Source: Adiantum capillus-veneris
Taxonomy: Eukaryota; Streptophyta; Polypodiopsida; Polypodiales; Pteridaceae
DNA length: 64,000 nucleotides
Direction: 5' to 3'
Assembly (NCBI GenBank): GCA_014529385.2
Contig: CM043959.1
Location: forward strand, 53,081,253-53,145,252
A program made the translations under genes and the position numbers. This document shows positions 19,358 through 29,923 of this stretch, piece by piece. Numbering within the stretch: position 1 is the stretch's first letter; each line of letters opens with the position of its first letter. The notes under the pieces are model-generated. The model was not told the origin of the DNA, ran no database searches, and worked only from the letters and a program-made list of their open reading frames with translations.

Positions 19358-22300
19358 AGGGTTGGGGGTCTTTGAACAACCAACGAGTACTGATTCTTTA
19401 TGATCTAGGGTCCACGCATAACTTCATCTCCTTGGATACTGCGGAACGTTTGTGCCTCACACCGGCTCAGCTTGGCACACCGGTTACATCCGGATCGGCA
19501 TTCGAGGGGTTGACAACCAATGCAACTCCCGTGCAAGGACAGCTCAATCTTCGGATTGGCGAGTACGAGGACCGCGAATCATTTTTGATGGCACCCATCG
19601 AGGGATGTGATATCATCTTGGGTATGCCATGGCACTTCCACACGACACCTATTCCCAATTATGTGGAAAAGACCCACACTTTTGATCATGGGGGTAAGAA
19701 GATAAAGATTCATGCTGATGCAGGAGATTGGCAGTTCCCAATTGTAAGCCATATCTCCGTTAAGAAAGAAATGAAGAAGTGTGTTTCTGCTTACTTGATT
19801 TTTGCACGTGAGAAGGATAAAACTAGTAGGGACTCTCCCTCTAGTCTGGAAATTAAGCGTCTTCAATTTATTGAAAAGTACAAGGATTGTTTCACGGAAA
19901 CACTTCCTGATGAACTCCCTCCGGTACACCCGGAAGATCACCGCATAGATCTCATACCGGGTAGCTCGCCTCCCAATCAACCCCCTTATCGGGTAAGTCT
20001 TGTTCAGCAAGAGGAAATTTTGAAGCAAGTCAACGAGCTTCTAGAGAAAGGGTTAGTACAGCCAAGTGCTTCACCCTACTGCTCTCCAGTTCTACTGGTG
20101 CAGAAGAAAGATGGCACGTTTCGAATGTGCATAGACTATCGGTCTTTAAACAAGATCACAATCAAGAATCGCTTTCCGATCCCTCGGATTGATGATATAC
20201 TTGATAAGTTGCAGGGTGCAAGTGTCTTTAGTCGCATAAAGAGTGGGTATCATCAGATACGGATCGCCCCTGAGGATGTCCATAAGACTGCTTTCCGCAC
20301 AACCTTTGGACTATATGAATTCTTGGTAATGCCTTTCGGCTTGAGCAATGCTCCTGCGACGTTCAATCGCATGATGGACCGCATTTTCAGCCCGTATCGA
20401 GCTTTTACGGGAGTATTCTTTGACAACATACTCATCTTCTCTAAATCAGAAGAGGAACATCGGAAGCAATTGGACTTAGTGTTTCAAGAATTGCGAAAGC
20501 ATGAGTTGCATGTGAATGCAAAGAAGAGCGAGTTCTTTCTCTCAGAGATACACTATCTCGGCCATATAGTCTCTCACAATCAAGTGAGTATGGATCCTGC
20601 CAAGATCCGAGTGGTAGAAGATTGGCCTATTCCCACTACGGTACATGATGTACGTGGTTTCCTGGGATTATGTTCGTATTATCGAAGGTTTGTCCGAGGA
20701 TTTGCCCATGTAGCAGGACCACTTCATGATTTGACAAAGAAAAAGATTCCTTTCAGATGGGGATCGAGACAACAAGGAGCTTTTGATCGGCTCAAGTACT
20801 TGCTAAGCCATGGACCTATTTTGATAGTGCCTGACTTAAGGAAACCATTTGAGGTTCACTGCGATGCTTCAGGCGATTGCATCGGAGCAGTGTTAAACCA
20901 AGAAGGCCATGCAGTGGCTTATGAAAGCAGACGGCTTAAGGATGCAGAGTTGCATGCATCAATCTACGAAAAGGAACTCTCGGCTGTGATTCACGCCTTA
21001 TCCAACTGGAAGCACTATCTTCTAGGAGCGGATTTTGTGATCAAGACTGATCACCAGAGTTTGCCGTATTTTCTTACGCAACGGAAACTATCTGAGAAGC
21101 AGATGAGGTGGGCAAACTTGTTGTCTATGTTTCACTTCCAGATCCTTCACACGGCTGGGAGTAAGAATGTGGTCGCAGACGCATTGTCTAGGCGGCCAAG
21201 GGTGAACGCTATCACTTCGGTGTATCACCAAGAATTAGAAGCACTACCGGATTTGTATCCGAATGATCCAGACTTCTCCACCATTTGGGAAAAGCTACAT
21301 CGTGGAGAGAATGAGTTTCCCTATTCCATTCGGGACGGTTATCTCTACCACCATCAGGCCATATGTGTGGCGGAACCATTAAGAAAGAAGATCATGGATG
21401 AAGCACACGCTTCGCCTTATGCGGGTCATCGGGGTATTCTCCCTACGACCTTAGCAATGGAAAGATATTTCTTTTGGCCTAGCCTTAAAGCAGACATTGA
21501 TAAGTATGTCAGGGAATGCTTAGTTTGCCAAAAAGTGAAGTATGATCGGCATAAGACGCCTGGGTTGCTACGACCATTGCCTGTGCCTAATGAACCTTGG
21601 GAAAGTATTGCCATGGACTTCCTCATGGACCTCCCTAGAACTCAGACTGGAAATGACGCGATCTGGACCATTGTGGACCGGTTTAGCAAGCAAGCACACT
21701 TTATACCAGTCAAGAAAACGATCAAAGCAGATCATATGGCTAGGGTCTTTCTAGCACAGATCTTTAAGCATCATAGAATGCCTAAGTCTATTGTGAGCGA
21801 TCGAGATCCTCGCATGACAGGAATTTTTTGGCGTGCCTTGATGGATAATCTTGGTACAAAGCTGAATTTTTCATCTGCCTACCATCCTCAAACGGACGGG
21901 CAAAGTGAGATAGTCAATTCCACAGTATTGGACATGTTAAAAGCTTATGTGTCAGACCGGCAATCTGACTGGGAGAAATATTTGCCTCTTGTCGAGTATG
22001 TGTATAACAATACCATACACTCATCGACGGGGAAAGCACCTTTTGAGATTCTCTATGGTAAGCCTTTGCTTCCACCCATCCTTTTAACTAAGGATAAGAT
22101 CTTTGCAGCAGATGAGTTTGTCCGGGATTTGGACACCGCCTACGGGCAAGTTAGGAGAGCTATTCTACGCTCTCAGGAAAAGCATAAGAAAGCTACAGAC
22201 AAGCACAGAAGGAATCTAGACTTAACAGTCGGACAGTTAGTCTTACTCAAGTTTGAGAAGGCAAGACTTAAGAAACAAGCGTCTCATAAGGGGAAGGTGG

Positions 22301-22587
22301 TAAAACTTTCTACCCGTTACTATGGGCCGTTTAAGATCACTGAGCGAGTGAATGATGTCACCTTCCGATTAGAGCTACCGCTTAATTGGAAGATCCATAA
22401 TGCTTTCCATGTCAGTTTACTCCGGCCGTATGTGGGACCGCCTCCAAGCCAGCCTAGTGCTGAGGAACCTCCTGAGGTTGAGGAAACAGAAGAAATACTC
22501 CAACCGGAGCAGATAGTAAGTCATCAGGAGCGGCCTCTCAAATCCGGAAAGATAACACGGAAGTATTTGGTTAAGTTTAAGAACTAG
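19177..22587 (+). CDS. gypsy pol: protease-RT-RNase H-integrase, catalytically altered
   Basis: This open frame of 1136 residues lies in the -1 frame relative to gag and overlaps it by up to 181 nt, consistent with frameshift expression. Protease: YDLGSTHNFIS (residue 76 region), with Leu where Ser or Thr normally follows the catalytic Asp. RT: CIDYRSLNKITIKNRFPIPR, then FSRIKSGYHQIRI, where relatives have FSRIDLKSGYHQ; two residues including the motif A aspartate are missing (between 20238 and 20239). The catalytic box reads FFDN (20416-20427), not FFDD or YVDD. RNase H (CDASGDCIGAVL, KTDHQSLPYF) and integrase (ECLVCQKVKYDRH, VSDRDPRMTG, HPQTDGQSEIVN) look normal. A TAG at 22585 cuts the chromodomain after KYLVKFKN; homology continues to about 22680. 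The frame is intact but the polymerase is very probably inactive. Confidence 0.88.
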   Translation: MLLLWRERTYETRLPAKAATARASLYEARESKEETRTTKLELHSRCSRKHRNGEGKRQLLKGWGSLNNQRVLILYDLGSTHNFISLDTAERLCLTPAQLGTPVTSGSAFEGLTTNATPVQGQLNLRIGEYEDRESFLMAPIEGCDIILGMPWHFHTTPIPNYVEKTHTFDHGGKKIKIHADAGDWQFPIVSHISVKKEMKKCVSAYLIFAREKDKTSRDSPSSLEIKRLQFIEKYKDCFTETLPDELPPVHPEDHRIDLIPGSSPPNQPPYRVSLVQQEEILKQVNELLEKGLVQPSASPYCSPVLLVQKKDGTFRMCIDYRSLNKITIKNRFPIPRIDDILDKLQGASVFSRIKSGYHQIRIAPEDVHKTAFRTTFGLYEFLVMPFGLSNAPATFNRMMDRIFSPYRAFTGVFFDNILIFSKSEEEHRKQLDLVFQELRKHELHVNAKKSEFFLSEIHYLGHIVSHNQVSMDPAKIRVVEDWPIPTTVHDVRGFLGLCSYYRRFVRGFAHVAGPLHDLTKKKIPFRWGSRQQGAFDRLKYLLSHGPILIVPDLRKPFEVHCDASGDCIGAVLNQEGHAVAYESRRLKDAELHASIYEKELSAVIHALSNWKHYLLGADFVIKTDHQSLPYFLTQRKLSEKQMRWANLLSMFHFQILHTAGSKNVVADALSRRPRVNAITSVYHQELEALPDLYPNDPDFSTIWEKLHRGENEFPYSIRDGYLYHHQAICVAEPLRKKIMDEAHASPYAGHRGILPTTLAMERYFFWPSLKADIDKYVRECLVCQKVKYDRHKTPGLLRPLPVPNEPWESIAMDFLMDLPRTQTGNDAIWTIVDRFSKQAHFIPVKKTIKADHMARVFLAQIFKHHRMPKSIVSDRDPRMTGIFWRALMDNLGTKLNFSSAYHPQTDGQSEIVNSTVLDMLKAYVSDRQSDWEKYLPLVEYVYNNTIHSSTGKAPFEILYGKPLLPPILLTKDKIFAADEFVRDLDTAYGQVRRAILRSQEKHKKATDKHRRNLDLTVGQLVLLKFEKARLKKQASHKGKVVKLSTRYYGPFKITERVNDVTFRLELPLNWKIHNAFHVSLLRPYVGPPPSQPSAEEPPEVEETEEILQPEQIVSHQERPLKSGKITRKYLVKFKN

Positions 22588-22689
22588 TCGAATCTAGATG
22601 CTCAGTGGATGACGCAGGAGGAATTAGCAGCTTATCCCCAGATACTGGGGGTATATGTCCAAGCACTACAGTTGAGGTCAACTGTTTAG

Positions 22690-22701
22690 AAGCCAGAGGG
22701 A
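22690..22701 (+). other. polypurine tract
   Basis: AAGCCAGAGGGA immediately precedes the TG of the 3' LTR, the position where plus-strand DNA synthesis is primed. Confidence 0.75.
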
Positions 22702-23893
22702 TGTTGCTAATTGGACTATTTTCTTATTTTTAATGATTAATTTTTTTTAGGATATTTTATTATGTGCACTAAGAACTGTTAAAAGATTGTAGCTACAGGA
22801 ACTGCCATCACGAACGGACAACTCTGATGTGTCATTTGATGGGTGACTGTAAACATCGCGAAGGAGTTTCCGTAAGTTCGGTGGAAAGGGCCGGGTTACG
22901 AGTGCCCCTGATGCGTCACATGATGGGTGACGGGTGCATCAGTAAGGGGGTATCCCGTAGGCTAAGGAGGAAATCCGAACTGAGTAAGAAAATACGCGTA
23001 AGAACGCAAGCACAAGAATAAAGATGGGTTCAATGAAGCTTTTTACGAAAAGCAAGAACAATCATGGGAAGGCAGACGCTTTCCCGCGAGGAATCTATGT
23101 TTGCATTGCATTCGTGCATGTGGTTGCATCCAAGGACGCCTGGGAAGTGTTGTTAAATGCATTGGTTTTAACTTATAAGGTTTTATTGAGTTTTTGGGCA
23201 GGTTCAGACCAATTTTAAAATATACCGGCCGCCCACTTAATAAGTGGGCAGCCCCTTAGAAGATAAAGCAACAAAACCAGCCAACGAATTCTCTCTCCCT
23301 ATTTCAAGTAGAACAGCGCCAAAAAAAAAAAAAAAAAAAACGGCCGCAATCTCTACGCGAGCAGTTATTCGTTCCGTGGCCAGGGAGCTATAAAAGCACC
23401 ACATGCCCTCACTCACGGGAGGTACCAACATCAACAAGAGAAGACTCTGCCGCAAGAGATCACGAGACTACGAAGCACGGAAGTCGCTTTTCCTGCACAA
23501 GAGCGACAGGTATCTATTGTGGATTCGCCATACGAATTGTTGTCGCGTGTTTGTGCGGTTTGTTTTGCAGGAATTTCCCGTCTTACGGGAAGGCCCTTCA
23601 CGGGAAGTACGGCTTCACGCCTAAGTCCCTTACGGGAAGGACGGCCTTGTGCCCAAGCCCTTTCCGGGAAAGCACGACCTTCGGGTCTAAGATTACAGAA
23701 CGGAGGGGTTTCCTCGGGTTCTCGTGCTTGTATAAGAATTCTCCCTAAATAAAAGAATACTCTTAACGGGGGGGGGGACCAGCCCATCTTCTGGTCCCCA
23801 ATACTGTGTCGATCTTCTCCCTTCTCTCATGTTTTCAAAGAATTATAATTTTCAGATTTTCTAAGTGCTCGTGTACGCTCCCGTTTTGTGACA
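22702..23893 (+). mobile_element. 3' LTR, complete (1192 bp)
   Basis: It runs from TGTTGCTAATTGG to TTTTGTGACA. U3 has an imperfect duplication with GATGGGTGAC cores (22825-22846 and 22911-22932), a run of about 20 A (23321-23340) and a TATAAAA box at 23389. R/U5 carries the ACGGGAA-type repeats and AATAAA-like signals near 23748. It is followed by the LINE sequence AGCAACAGG. Confidence 0.9.
23389..23395 (+). promoter_or_regulatory. TATA box of the gypsy 3' LTR
   Basis: TATAAAA lies 18 bp upstream of the point where the truncated 5' LTR begins and about 30 bp upstream of 23419, a plausible RNA start. The 5' LTR has lost the equivalent box. Confidence 0.6.
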
Positions 23894-25792
23894 AGCAACA
23901 GGACAGGCTGGATTCAGGAGGGGTTTCTCCACCTTGGACCATATTCTTACACTCAGAGCCATTATTGAGGAGGGTAGGGCACATGGGAGACGGATGTATT
24001 GTTGCTTTGTGGATTTCCGCAAAGCATTCAACACAGTACCGAGAGCCAGATTGATGCGCAGGTTATAGGAGTTGAGAGTGCCCACATAGATCATTTGGGG
24101 GATCATGGCTTTATACGGCTCAGTGATTGGCCACGTACGCACTCATGAGGGGATTTCTGACATTGTGCATTCCACTATTGGTGTGAAGCAGGGGTGTCCT
24201 CTGTCCCCTACACTATTTGGTATGTATGTAGATGAGGTTTCTGACTACATTGACAGAGAAGGCGACAGAGGTGCTCAGCTAGCAGGGACATGGATCCCTT
24301 TGTTACTATATGCTGATGATATTGTGTTGATATCAGAGTCACCAGAGGACATGCAGAGACAGTTGGATGCATTACACAGCTTTGCGGAGGATAGTAGATT
24401 GTCTGTGAACCTTGGTAAAACCAAGGTTATGGTGTTTAACACTACTCCGCAGTGGGTCAGGAGATCGGCACCTACACTCGTATATGGTCAGGACACTGTG
24501 GAATACACAGATGCATATACATATCTTGGGGTGGTATTCTCGGGACCGAGGTTTGCTCTAAGGAGAGCAGCAGAGACTAGACTGTCTAGAGCATATGCAG
24601 CACTGGGAGGGCTAGAGAGAATGTGTTCGCAAGTTCAGTTTCAGGAACCACGAACAAAGCTATGGCTTTTTGATACTTTGGTTACTTCAGCTATGCTTTA
24701 TGGGGTACAGGTGTGGGGACCATCTGTGGATCATGACAGGTGGAGGAACATGGAGAGGCCCTTGGTATCTATGATCTCTCGGATGATTAGAACCAAGTCC
24801 TCCGTACCACTTGCGATTATTCGAGCGGAGCTAGCAGCCCCTCCTATAGAGATTGAGGCTATTACCAAATCAGTGTCCTTTTTGCACAGCCTATGGGGTA
24901 CACGTGGAGGCAGATACGCTAGATTGGCTCTGGAGTCTTCTAGACAGTTAGCGACGCAGGGAGTCACATCATGTTGGTATGCACAGATGACCTCTTGGTT
25001 TCAAAGGCATGGTTTCAGCCTAGATAGACTGCCTCCTTTTCAGTATTCCCTGGATGCACCTTCACTACCAGTCACACAGACGGAGATCACTAGACTTATT
25101 CGTCAGGATCTTATACACTTGGACACCAGGAGGACATGGGTAGAGCCAGTGCAGGAGTTGGGCACGAAGATGGCTTTCTACAAGGAGCATCTTCTCCAAC
25201 TCTCGGGAGATGGGTTTGTGATTCGTCCGAGCTACATGGACACTCATCTGTCTCATAGTTTGCGATGCGCTATAGGTCAGATCCACACATCCTCGCACCA
25301 TTTGGAGATTGAGATGGGCAGATTCAGAGGGATACCACCGGAGAGCAGGATATGTAAATTATGCGGTACGGAGATGAGACAGAGTTACATTACATATGCC
25401 ACTGCACTGTGTATTATGAGATACGAGGGCGCTTCCATTGCTTATTCAGGGAGGGCTTTGGACCCCTAGATAGAGTCATGAAGTATGAGGATCAGAGATG
25501 CCTTGGCTTATATCTACTTGAGCTACAGCGGCATAGGGATACTCTGTTGAGGAAACATGGGACACGACAGTCACAGAGACCGATCACAGATTTCTTTGGA
25601 TCGGGAAAGCCAGGAGAGCAGCCACCAGCGCAGAGTTGTGCCCGCGTGCATACCAGAGGCACCTTCATTGACATGGCGATTGAGCTTGGGAGATCGAGGC
25701 GACCACGACCGAGACACAGGAGCACACTCCATCGACGGAGACTTCAGCAGAGGATCAAGGACATCCTAGCACGACATCCGGAGTGTCATTGA
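23894..25792 (+). pseudogene. LINE ORF2, 3' part (copy L-3)
   Basis: The gene continues after the gypsy insertion with GQAGFRRGFSTLDHI, FVDFRKAFNTV, GVKQGCPLSPTLFGMYVDEV and catalytic YADD (near 24310), then the C-terminal region with RICKLCG and the basic tail ending HPECH at 25792. Lesions: TAG codons at about 24067 and 24091, and a two-base loss near 25365 within the Cys/His knuckle that moves the last ~140 codons into another frame. Together with the frameshift in the 5' part, L-3 ORF2 is dead even without the insertion. Confidence 0.88.
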
Positions 25793-25961
25793 GAACTTAC
25801 TCTACACTTCATTTTCACTGTCACTACTCACTTCTCATTTTTAATTTTTGCATTCAGTACATTTGTACTTTTGTATTCAGACATTGTACTAGTTTCACCA
25901 CTTTGTATCAGCTGGTCTCATAGGTCATTTTGGCCTTTTGAAGACGTTAATACATCATATC

Positions 25962-26050
<89 letters not shown>
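25793..26050 (+). repeat. LINE L-3 3' UTR and (CT)n tail
   Basis: The 3' UTR ends with the family block (GGTCATTTTGGCCTTTTGAA, then GACGTTAATA) and a short CATATCATATCAT stretch, followed by about 41 CT units (25968-26050). The ORF1 start codon of L-4 comes two bases after the tract. Confidence 0.9.
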
Positions 26051-26051
<1 letters not shown>

Positions 26052-26053
<2 letters not shown>

Positions 26054-26975
26054 GGTGGGAAGCATCGAAAAAGTGCCAATGGCTTCCTCCATGTGTAAGA
26101 AGACCTATCCCTCGCCGGCCGCCCCCATGCGGACAGGGAAGAGGATGTCAGCGATAAAGAAGGAAATGAGACAATGGAGAAATGAAGTGGAAAAGAGGAC
26201 GAAGGTGAAGAGCATTATTCTTTAAAGTTGGACCAAAGAAAGTGATGGCATGCGTAAGAGGATCACTTCGCTCGAAGAGAAAGTGGTCATCCAAGATTCC
26301 ATCATCCAAAATCTACAAGGTGAGCTTCTTGAAGCCAAAAGTGGGCAACTTGAAGAAGGGAAATTTCAGCCTTCCATGATGGAGGAGCTGAACACAATCA
26401 AAGAACAAGTGCAGGCCATCAAGGAGGAGGAAAAGAAGTCAGTTTGGGTCGAGGTCATCACAAAGACACAAAAGAAAGTGGAGGCAGCCGAGATGTAGAT
26501 CGAGGTCGCCAAGAAAGAGAAAGGTAAAGAGGCTTCTTCTACACCTACCATCATTAACATGACCCTCGAAGAAGAGCAAAGAAGGTGGCTACGTGCCTTA
26601 CATGTGAGGGTCACCGGCCTCAAGGATGTCAACAATGTTGAAAAAGAGGTCACAAGCCTCATGTCCATGATGGGGATGGAGAAGCCTTTACACACAAAGG
26701 CATGGATGGTGGGCAAGAGGAGTGAAAACCCAGGCGAGTCCTCAAAGCACAGAGCACTCATACTATGTTTCCCCTACTTAGAGGAGAAAAAGGAGTTCTT
26801 GAAGAAGAGGCCAACCCTCAAGAAGACAGGTATTTTTCTCGGTGATGATCTCACCCTCTCGCAGCTGGCTCACATGAGAGAGGTGATGCCACCGATTACA
26901 ACAGCAAGGGAGAAGGGAAAGATTGCCTTCTACAGAGATGGTCGCGTGATGATTGTAGAGCGACACTCTACATGA
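26052..26975 (+). pseudogene. LINE ORF1, diverged copy (L-4)
   Basis: One frame of 307 codons runs from ATG at 26052 (immediately after the L-3 tail) to TGA at 26973-26975. Two stops interrupt it: TAA at 26223-26225 and TAG at 26496-26498. It shares the L-3 layout: coiled coil (ITSLEEKVVIQDSIIQNLQG), TIINMTLEEEQRR, RALHVRVTGLKDVNNVE and the C-terminal part FLKKRPTLKKTGIFLGDDLT ... KIAFYRDGRVMIVERHST. It differs from L-2 and L-3 at many residues, so it is a distinct subfamily. The stop context is UGA-CAG, not UGA-CGG. Homology to the LINE ends shortly after, where an LTR begins at 26986; no ORF2 follows. Confidence 0.85.
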
Positions 26976-26985
26976 CAGTGTGAGA

Positions 26986-27700
26986 TGTCACAAGACGGGC
27001 ACCACGTGCCAATAGAAAAGAACAGACTGAACAGACTTTTAGCACTTCAATAACAACTGAATTGAAAGAGAGAGACGACACGGAAAGTGGCAAAGTTCCA
27101 CCCCACAGAGTATTAGCCCCAAACCTTGGTGTCCCTTTCAGTATTTCTTTATATTACTTGAACTCAATACAATGCCGGTACTCCACCCTCTGCGCCTTCC
27201 TACTAAAGTGTGCCAAAGAATGAGCCCTCTGCACATATTTAAAGGCCCTTGGTCTCCAAAGCAGTTACATGAAAAGTAGTAAACTCAAAAGCATCTAGTC
27301 CAAAAGCAGGTGCTCAAAAGTTGCCAGCGTAAATCACGGAAATCTGTACAGGCGGCCACATCAACAAGCCAGTGCAAAAAGCGGAAACCCGTACAGGTTG
27401 CCACGTCATCAGTCAGCGTGAAATCCGGAGTTCCATACGACTGCCACATCATCATCTTTTACGCATCTCCGTGTGTGTGTAAGTTGGATCTTGCTTTATT
27501 TTAATCTCTTTAGGTTCCTTGGGCCCCATCGAACGGGGTCCCATAAGTTGGTAAGACTTCTTTTTTAAGATAGGCCACTCGACAAGACTTTGCAAGCTAG
27601 TAAAACTTCTTCTGCTTCTTCACTCAGGGTTTACGCCCCGAGGCCGGAATCTGTAAGTCAGCTCCGTTCTGAAGTGGCTTGACACGTCAGCAATTTGTGA
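26986..27700 (-). mobile_element. LTR related to gypsy family A
   Basis: On the plus strand it starts TGTCACAAGAC and ends AATTTGTGA, next to a pyrimidine tract that is a polypurine tract on the minus strand (27701-27711). Internal landmarks follow the order of the family A LTRs (AGTATTAGCCCCAAACC, GTATTTCTTTATATTA, ATTTAAAGGCCC). It is therefore the 3' LTR of a minus-strand element. The two terminal bases at the right end seem lost. Confidence 0.65.
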
Positions 27701-28697
27701 TACCCCTCCTTGAAAGAAAGTAATCGTCCGCGATTACAGCATATCTGCAAAACACCTCAAGTTAGCTCAAAAAATTCTGAGGGTCATTCCGAGGAGGGAC
27801 AATCAGTTTTCTCATTCCAAATCGGAACTCTTGATTTCTTGGGTCGTTGGCTTTCCAAAAGAATCTCATCCAATAAGGAGTCTCATTCCATATCAGAATT
27901 CTTGATAACCTGTTGACTTCCCAGAAGTATCTCATCCAATAAGGAATATTCAATGGTTGGCACATCACAATGCAACACAAATGCTTACATATGCATGTTA
28001 CAAGACATAGAAACATAAAGTCGCCGATGAACACTCCCCCCGCAAATAGCATCCAGGTCCGAGCCATGAGCTATTCGACGACTCCTTCATCACTCCTCCC
28101 GCAAATAACCTAAAAAGGTCCATGCCATGAGATATAGAGGCCTTTTACAACCAAACACCCCCCAGACCGCACGCAACCTGCGTCCTTTGGAGGTGCCGAG
28201 AGTAACCACTACTCAAACTTCTTTATACTCCCCCCGTAAATAACCATCCAGGTCTGGGCCATGAGTAAAAACAACACTTTTCAAACATTCAATACTCCTC
28301 CCGCAAATAACCACAAGGGTCCGAGCCATGAGTATGAACGAGCATTCTCAAACCGAAGTCAAGTGGTAAGTGTCTGTCCACCCAAGATGGTGGTGTCTTC
28401 TTTGGGAATGTAGGAATCCCATATGCCATGAGCATGGCCATATCTCGTGTGAACTCCTTTGATGAGTGCATAGATGAGTCCATAGCAAACTACAAGTCAC
28501 CACCCCCTCTGGAGTGCGCAACCGCTGAATGATGGCTGGAATGAATGTATCTCCCAAGGATCGTACACACGTAGATGATCAAGCCGACGTCGCAGATACC
28601 GTGTACTGCAACAATCATTGAGAGACCGCACGGACCACCATCGGATGGTGTCCTGGCAAGAGGTAACTTCATCCTCTGTAAAAAACACAAGCCATGT
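27701..28697 (-). other. internal remnant next to the LTR, with four repeats
   Basis: Just inside the polypurine tract, GTAATCGTCCGCGATTACAG matches the same spot in family A elements (32905 and 33949 regions), so this is untranslated 3' sequence of a gypsy element. It contains four copies of a ~40-bp unit (see repeat at 28028-28340). Short minus-strand frames at 28350-28690 show no motif I recognise. The sequence is interrupted at 28698 by a solo LTR. Confidence 0.55.
28028..28340. repeat. four dispersed copies of a ~40-bp unit
   Basis: Units start near 28028, 28086, 28226 and 28291. Each reads ACTCCYCCCGYAAATA, a few variable bases, then AGGTCCRNGCCATGAG. Spacers are 10-90 bp and unrelated. 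On the minus strand the first part is a purine-rich GCGGGAGGAGT. Confidence 0.8.
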
Positions 28698-29923
28698 TGT
28701 CACGTGACACATCCAACCCTATGTGTCCGTGGACAAGCACAGCATGACAAGGGTTCAGTCAGTCCAGTCAGTCTAGATTAGAAGTGATCTGGCACTTTTT
28801 GTGAGTCTATTCGTAGACGTGCATGTCTAGTCACTTAGTGTAGATGCATATCCTCTGGTTGCACACAGCATGATCATCAGTATTCCCATCAGAATCCATC
28901 AGATTCCATCAAGGAAATTTTCCAGTGCATTTAGCCTATTTTACCTATTTTTGACATTTTTCACTTATTATTTTTAAGTGACTTTTGTTGAAAAGTAGGT
29001 AGGGCGATTTTGCTAAGTTTGTATATAAGCAAACCTAGACTAGCACTAAATGGCAGAAGAGGCAACAGGAGCCAAGCTCAGCAGGCAACTTCTCAGCAAG
29101 ACCAAGCCTTGGTGGTTTCCCTCCAAGCAAAGATCCCATCACTGGCGTTTTTCAACCAGCAGTCATCCCTAGCGTTTTTGATCCCTCATCGCCCAGCCCT
29201 CTCAGCGCCTGGTGTTTTTCAGCAGATCTCCACCGCAAGCATACCCCCATGCCTAGCGTTTTTTATCAAGCCATCGCCAGCAGATTTCCAGTCTAGCGTT
29301 TCTGCTATAGTAGCATTTTAGACAGCTTTCAGCCTTGGCGATTTCAAGCAATGAAGGCCAGCAGATTCAGCCCGTAAGGAAGTAGCAGATTCAGCCGGCA
29401 AGACCATCAGTTTTCAGCCTAAAGAAACCTCAGTTTTCAGCCCTAAACCTGCAGATCTTCAGCGTCAAAGACCCACAGAAAACAGCCCCAAAATCAGTTT
29501 TTGGACTAATCGCAGATTTCAGCCCAAAGCATTTTTGGACAGCAGTAGAAAGATTGCAGATTTCAGCCCTAGTGTCGGCCTCGTCATCCCCGTCGTCGTC
29601 GTCAACATAGCCTAGACTTGCATCAGTCACATGCATTCCCATTGTACCAAATTGTGCAATCATAAGTAGACCACTCTCGCCGATGAGAGTGGGGTCTTCG
29701 GAGGAGGGTTTTACAACGTCTCTGGTGTCGTATCTCTCTTCTCTCTATCTCTCAGTCTCATACACTTGCACGCACAGTGTCCACTCACTTTGTTTGTGAT
29801 CATAGCATTCTCTCATTAAGAACGGAAGGCTCTACCTTGCATAAGAACAAAAGGGAACCTTGAGCACAGTTCGGAGCACTCATCTTGAGCAAAGCGCAAA
29901 CATTCATTCCGCTGCACCTAACA
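28698..29923 (+). mobile_element. solo LTR of gypsy family B (1226 bp)
   Basis: It starts with the palindrome TGTCACGTGACA and ends CACCTAACA. It is flanked by a perfect 5-bp target duplication, CATGT, at 28693-28697 and 29924-29928, with no internal region or primer site. This is the product of recombination between the two LTRs of a former full element. Confidence 0.92.

Larger units (their letters stand above)
17435..23893 (+). mobile_element. Ty3/gypsy chromovirus-like element inserted in LINE L-3
   Basis: The element has a truncated 5' LTR, primer site, gag, pol ending in a cut-short chromodomain-like region, polypurine tract and 3' LTR, and it sits inside LINE ORF2. The LINE reads ...CATACGAGC on the left and AGCAACAGGACAGG on the right, while L-2 reads CATAAGGGCAACAGGACAAG. 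The insertion is therefore clean, and the target duplication was probably AGCAA, of which AGC survives on the left. The order protease-RT-RNase H-integrase is that of Ty3/gypsy. Confidence 0.92.

Noticed and set aside
28028..28340. CRISPR-like appearance (repeat units separated by unique spacers)
   Set aside because: Only four imperfect units with very uneven spacers, in a eukaryotic retrotransposon; not a CRISPR array.
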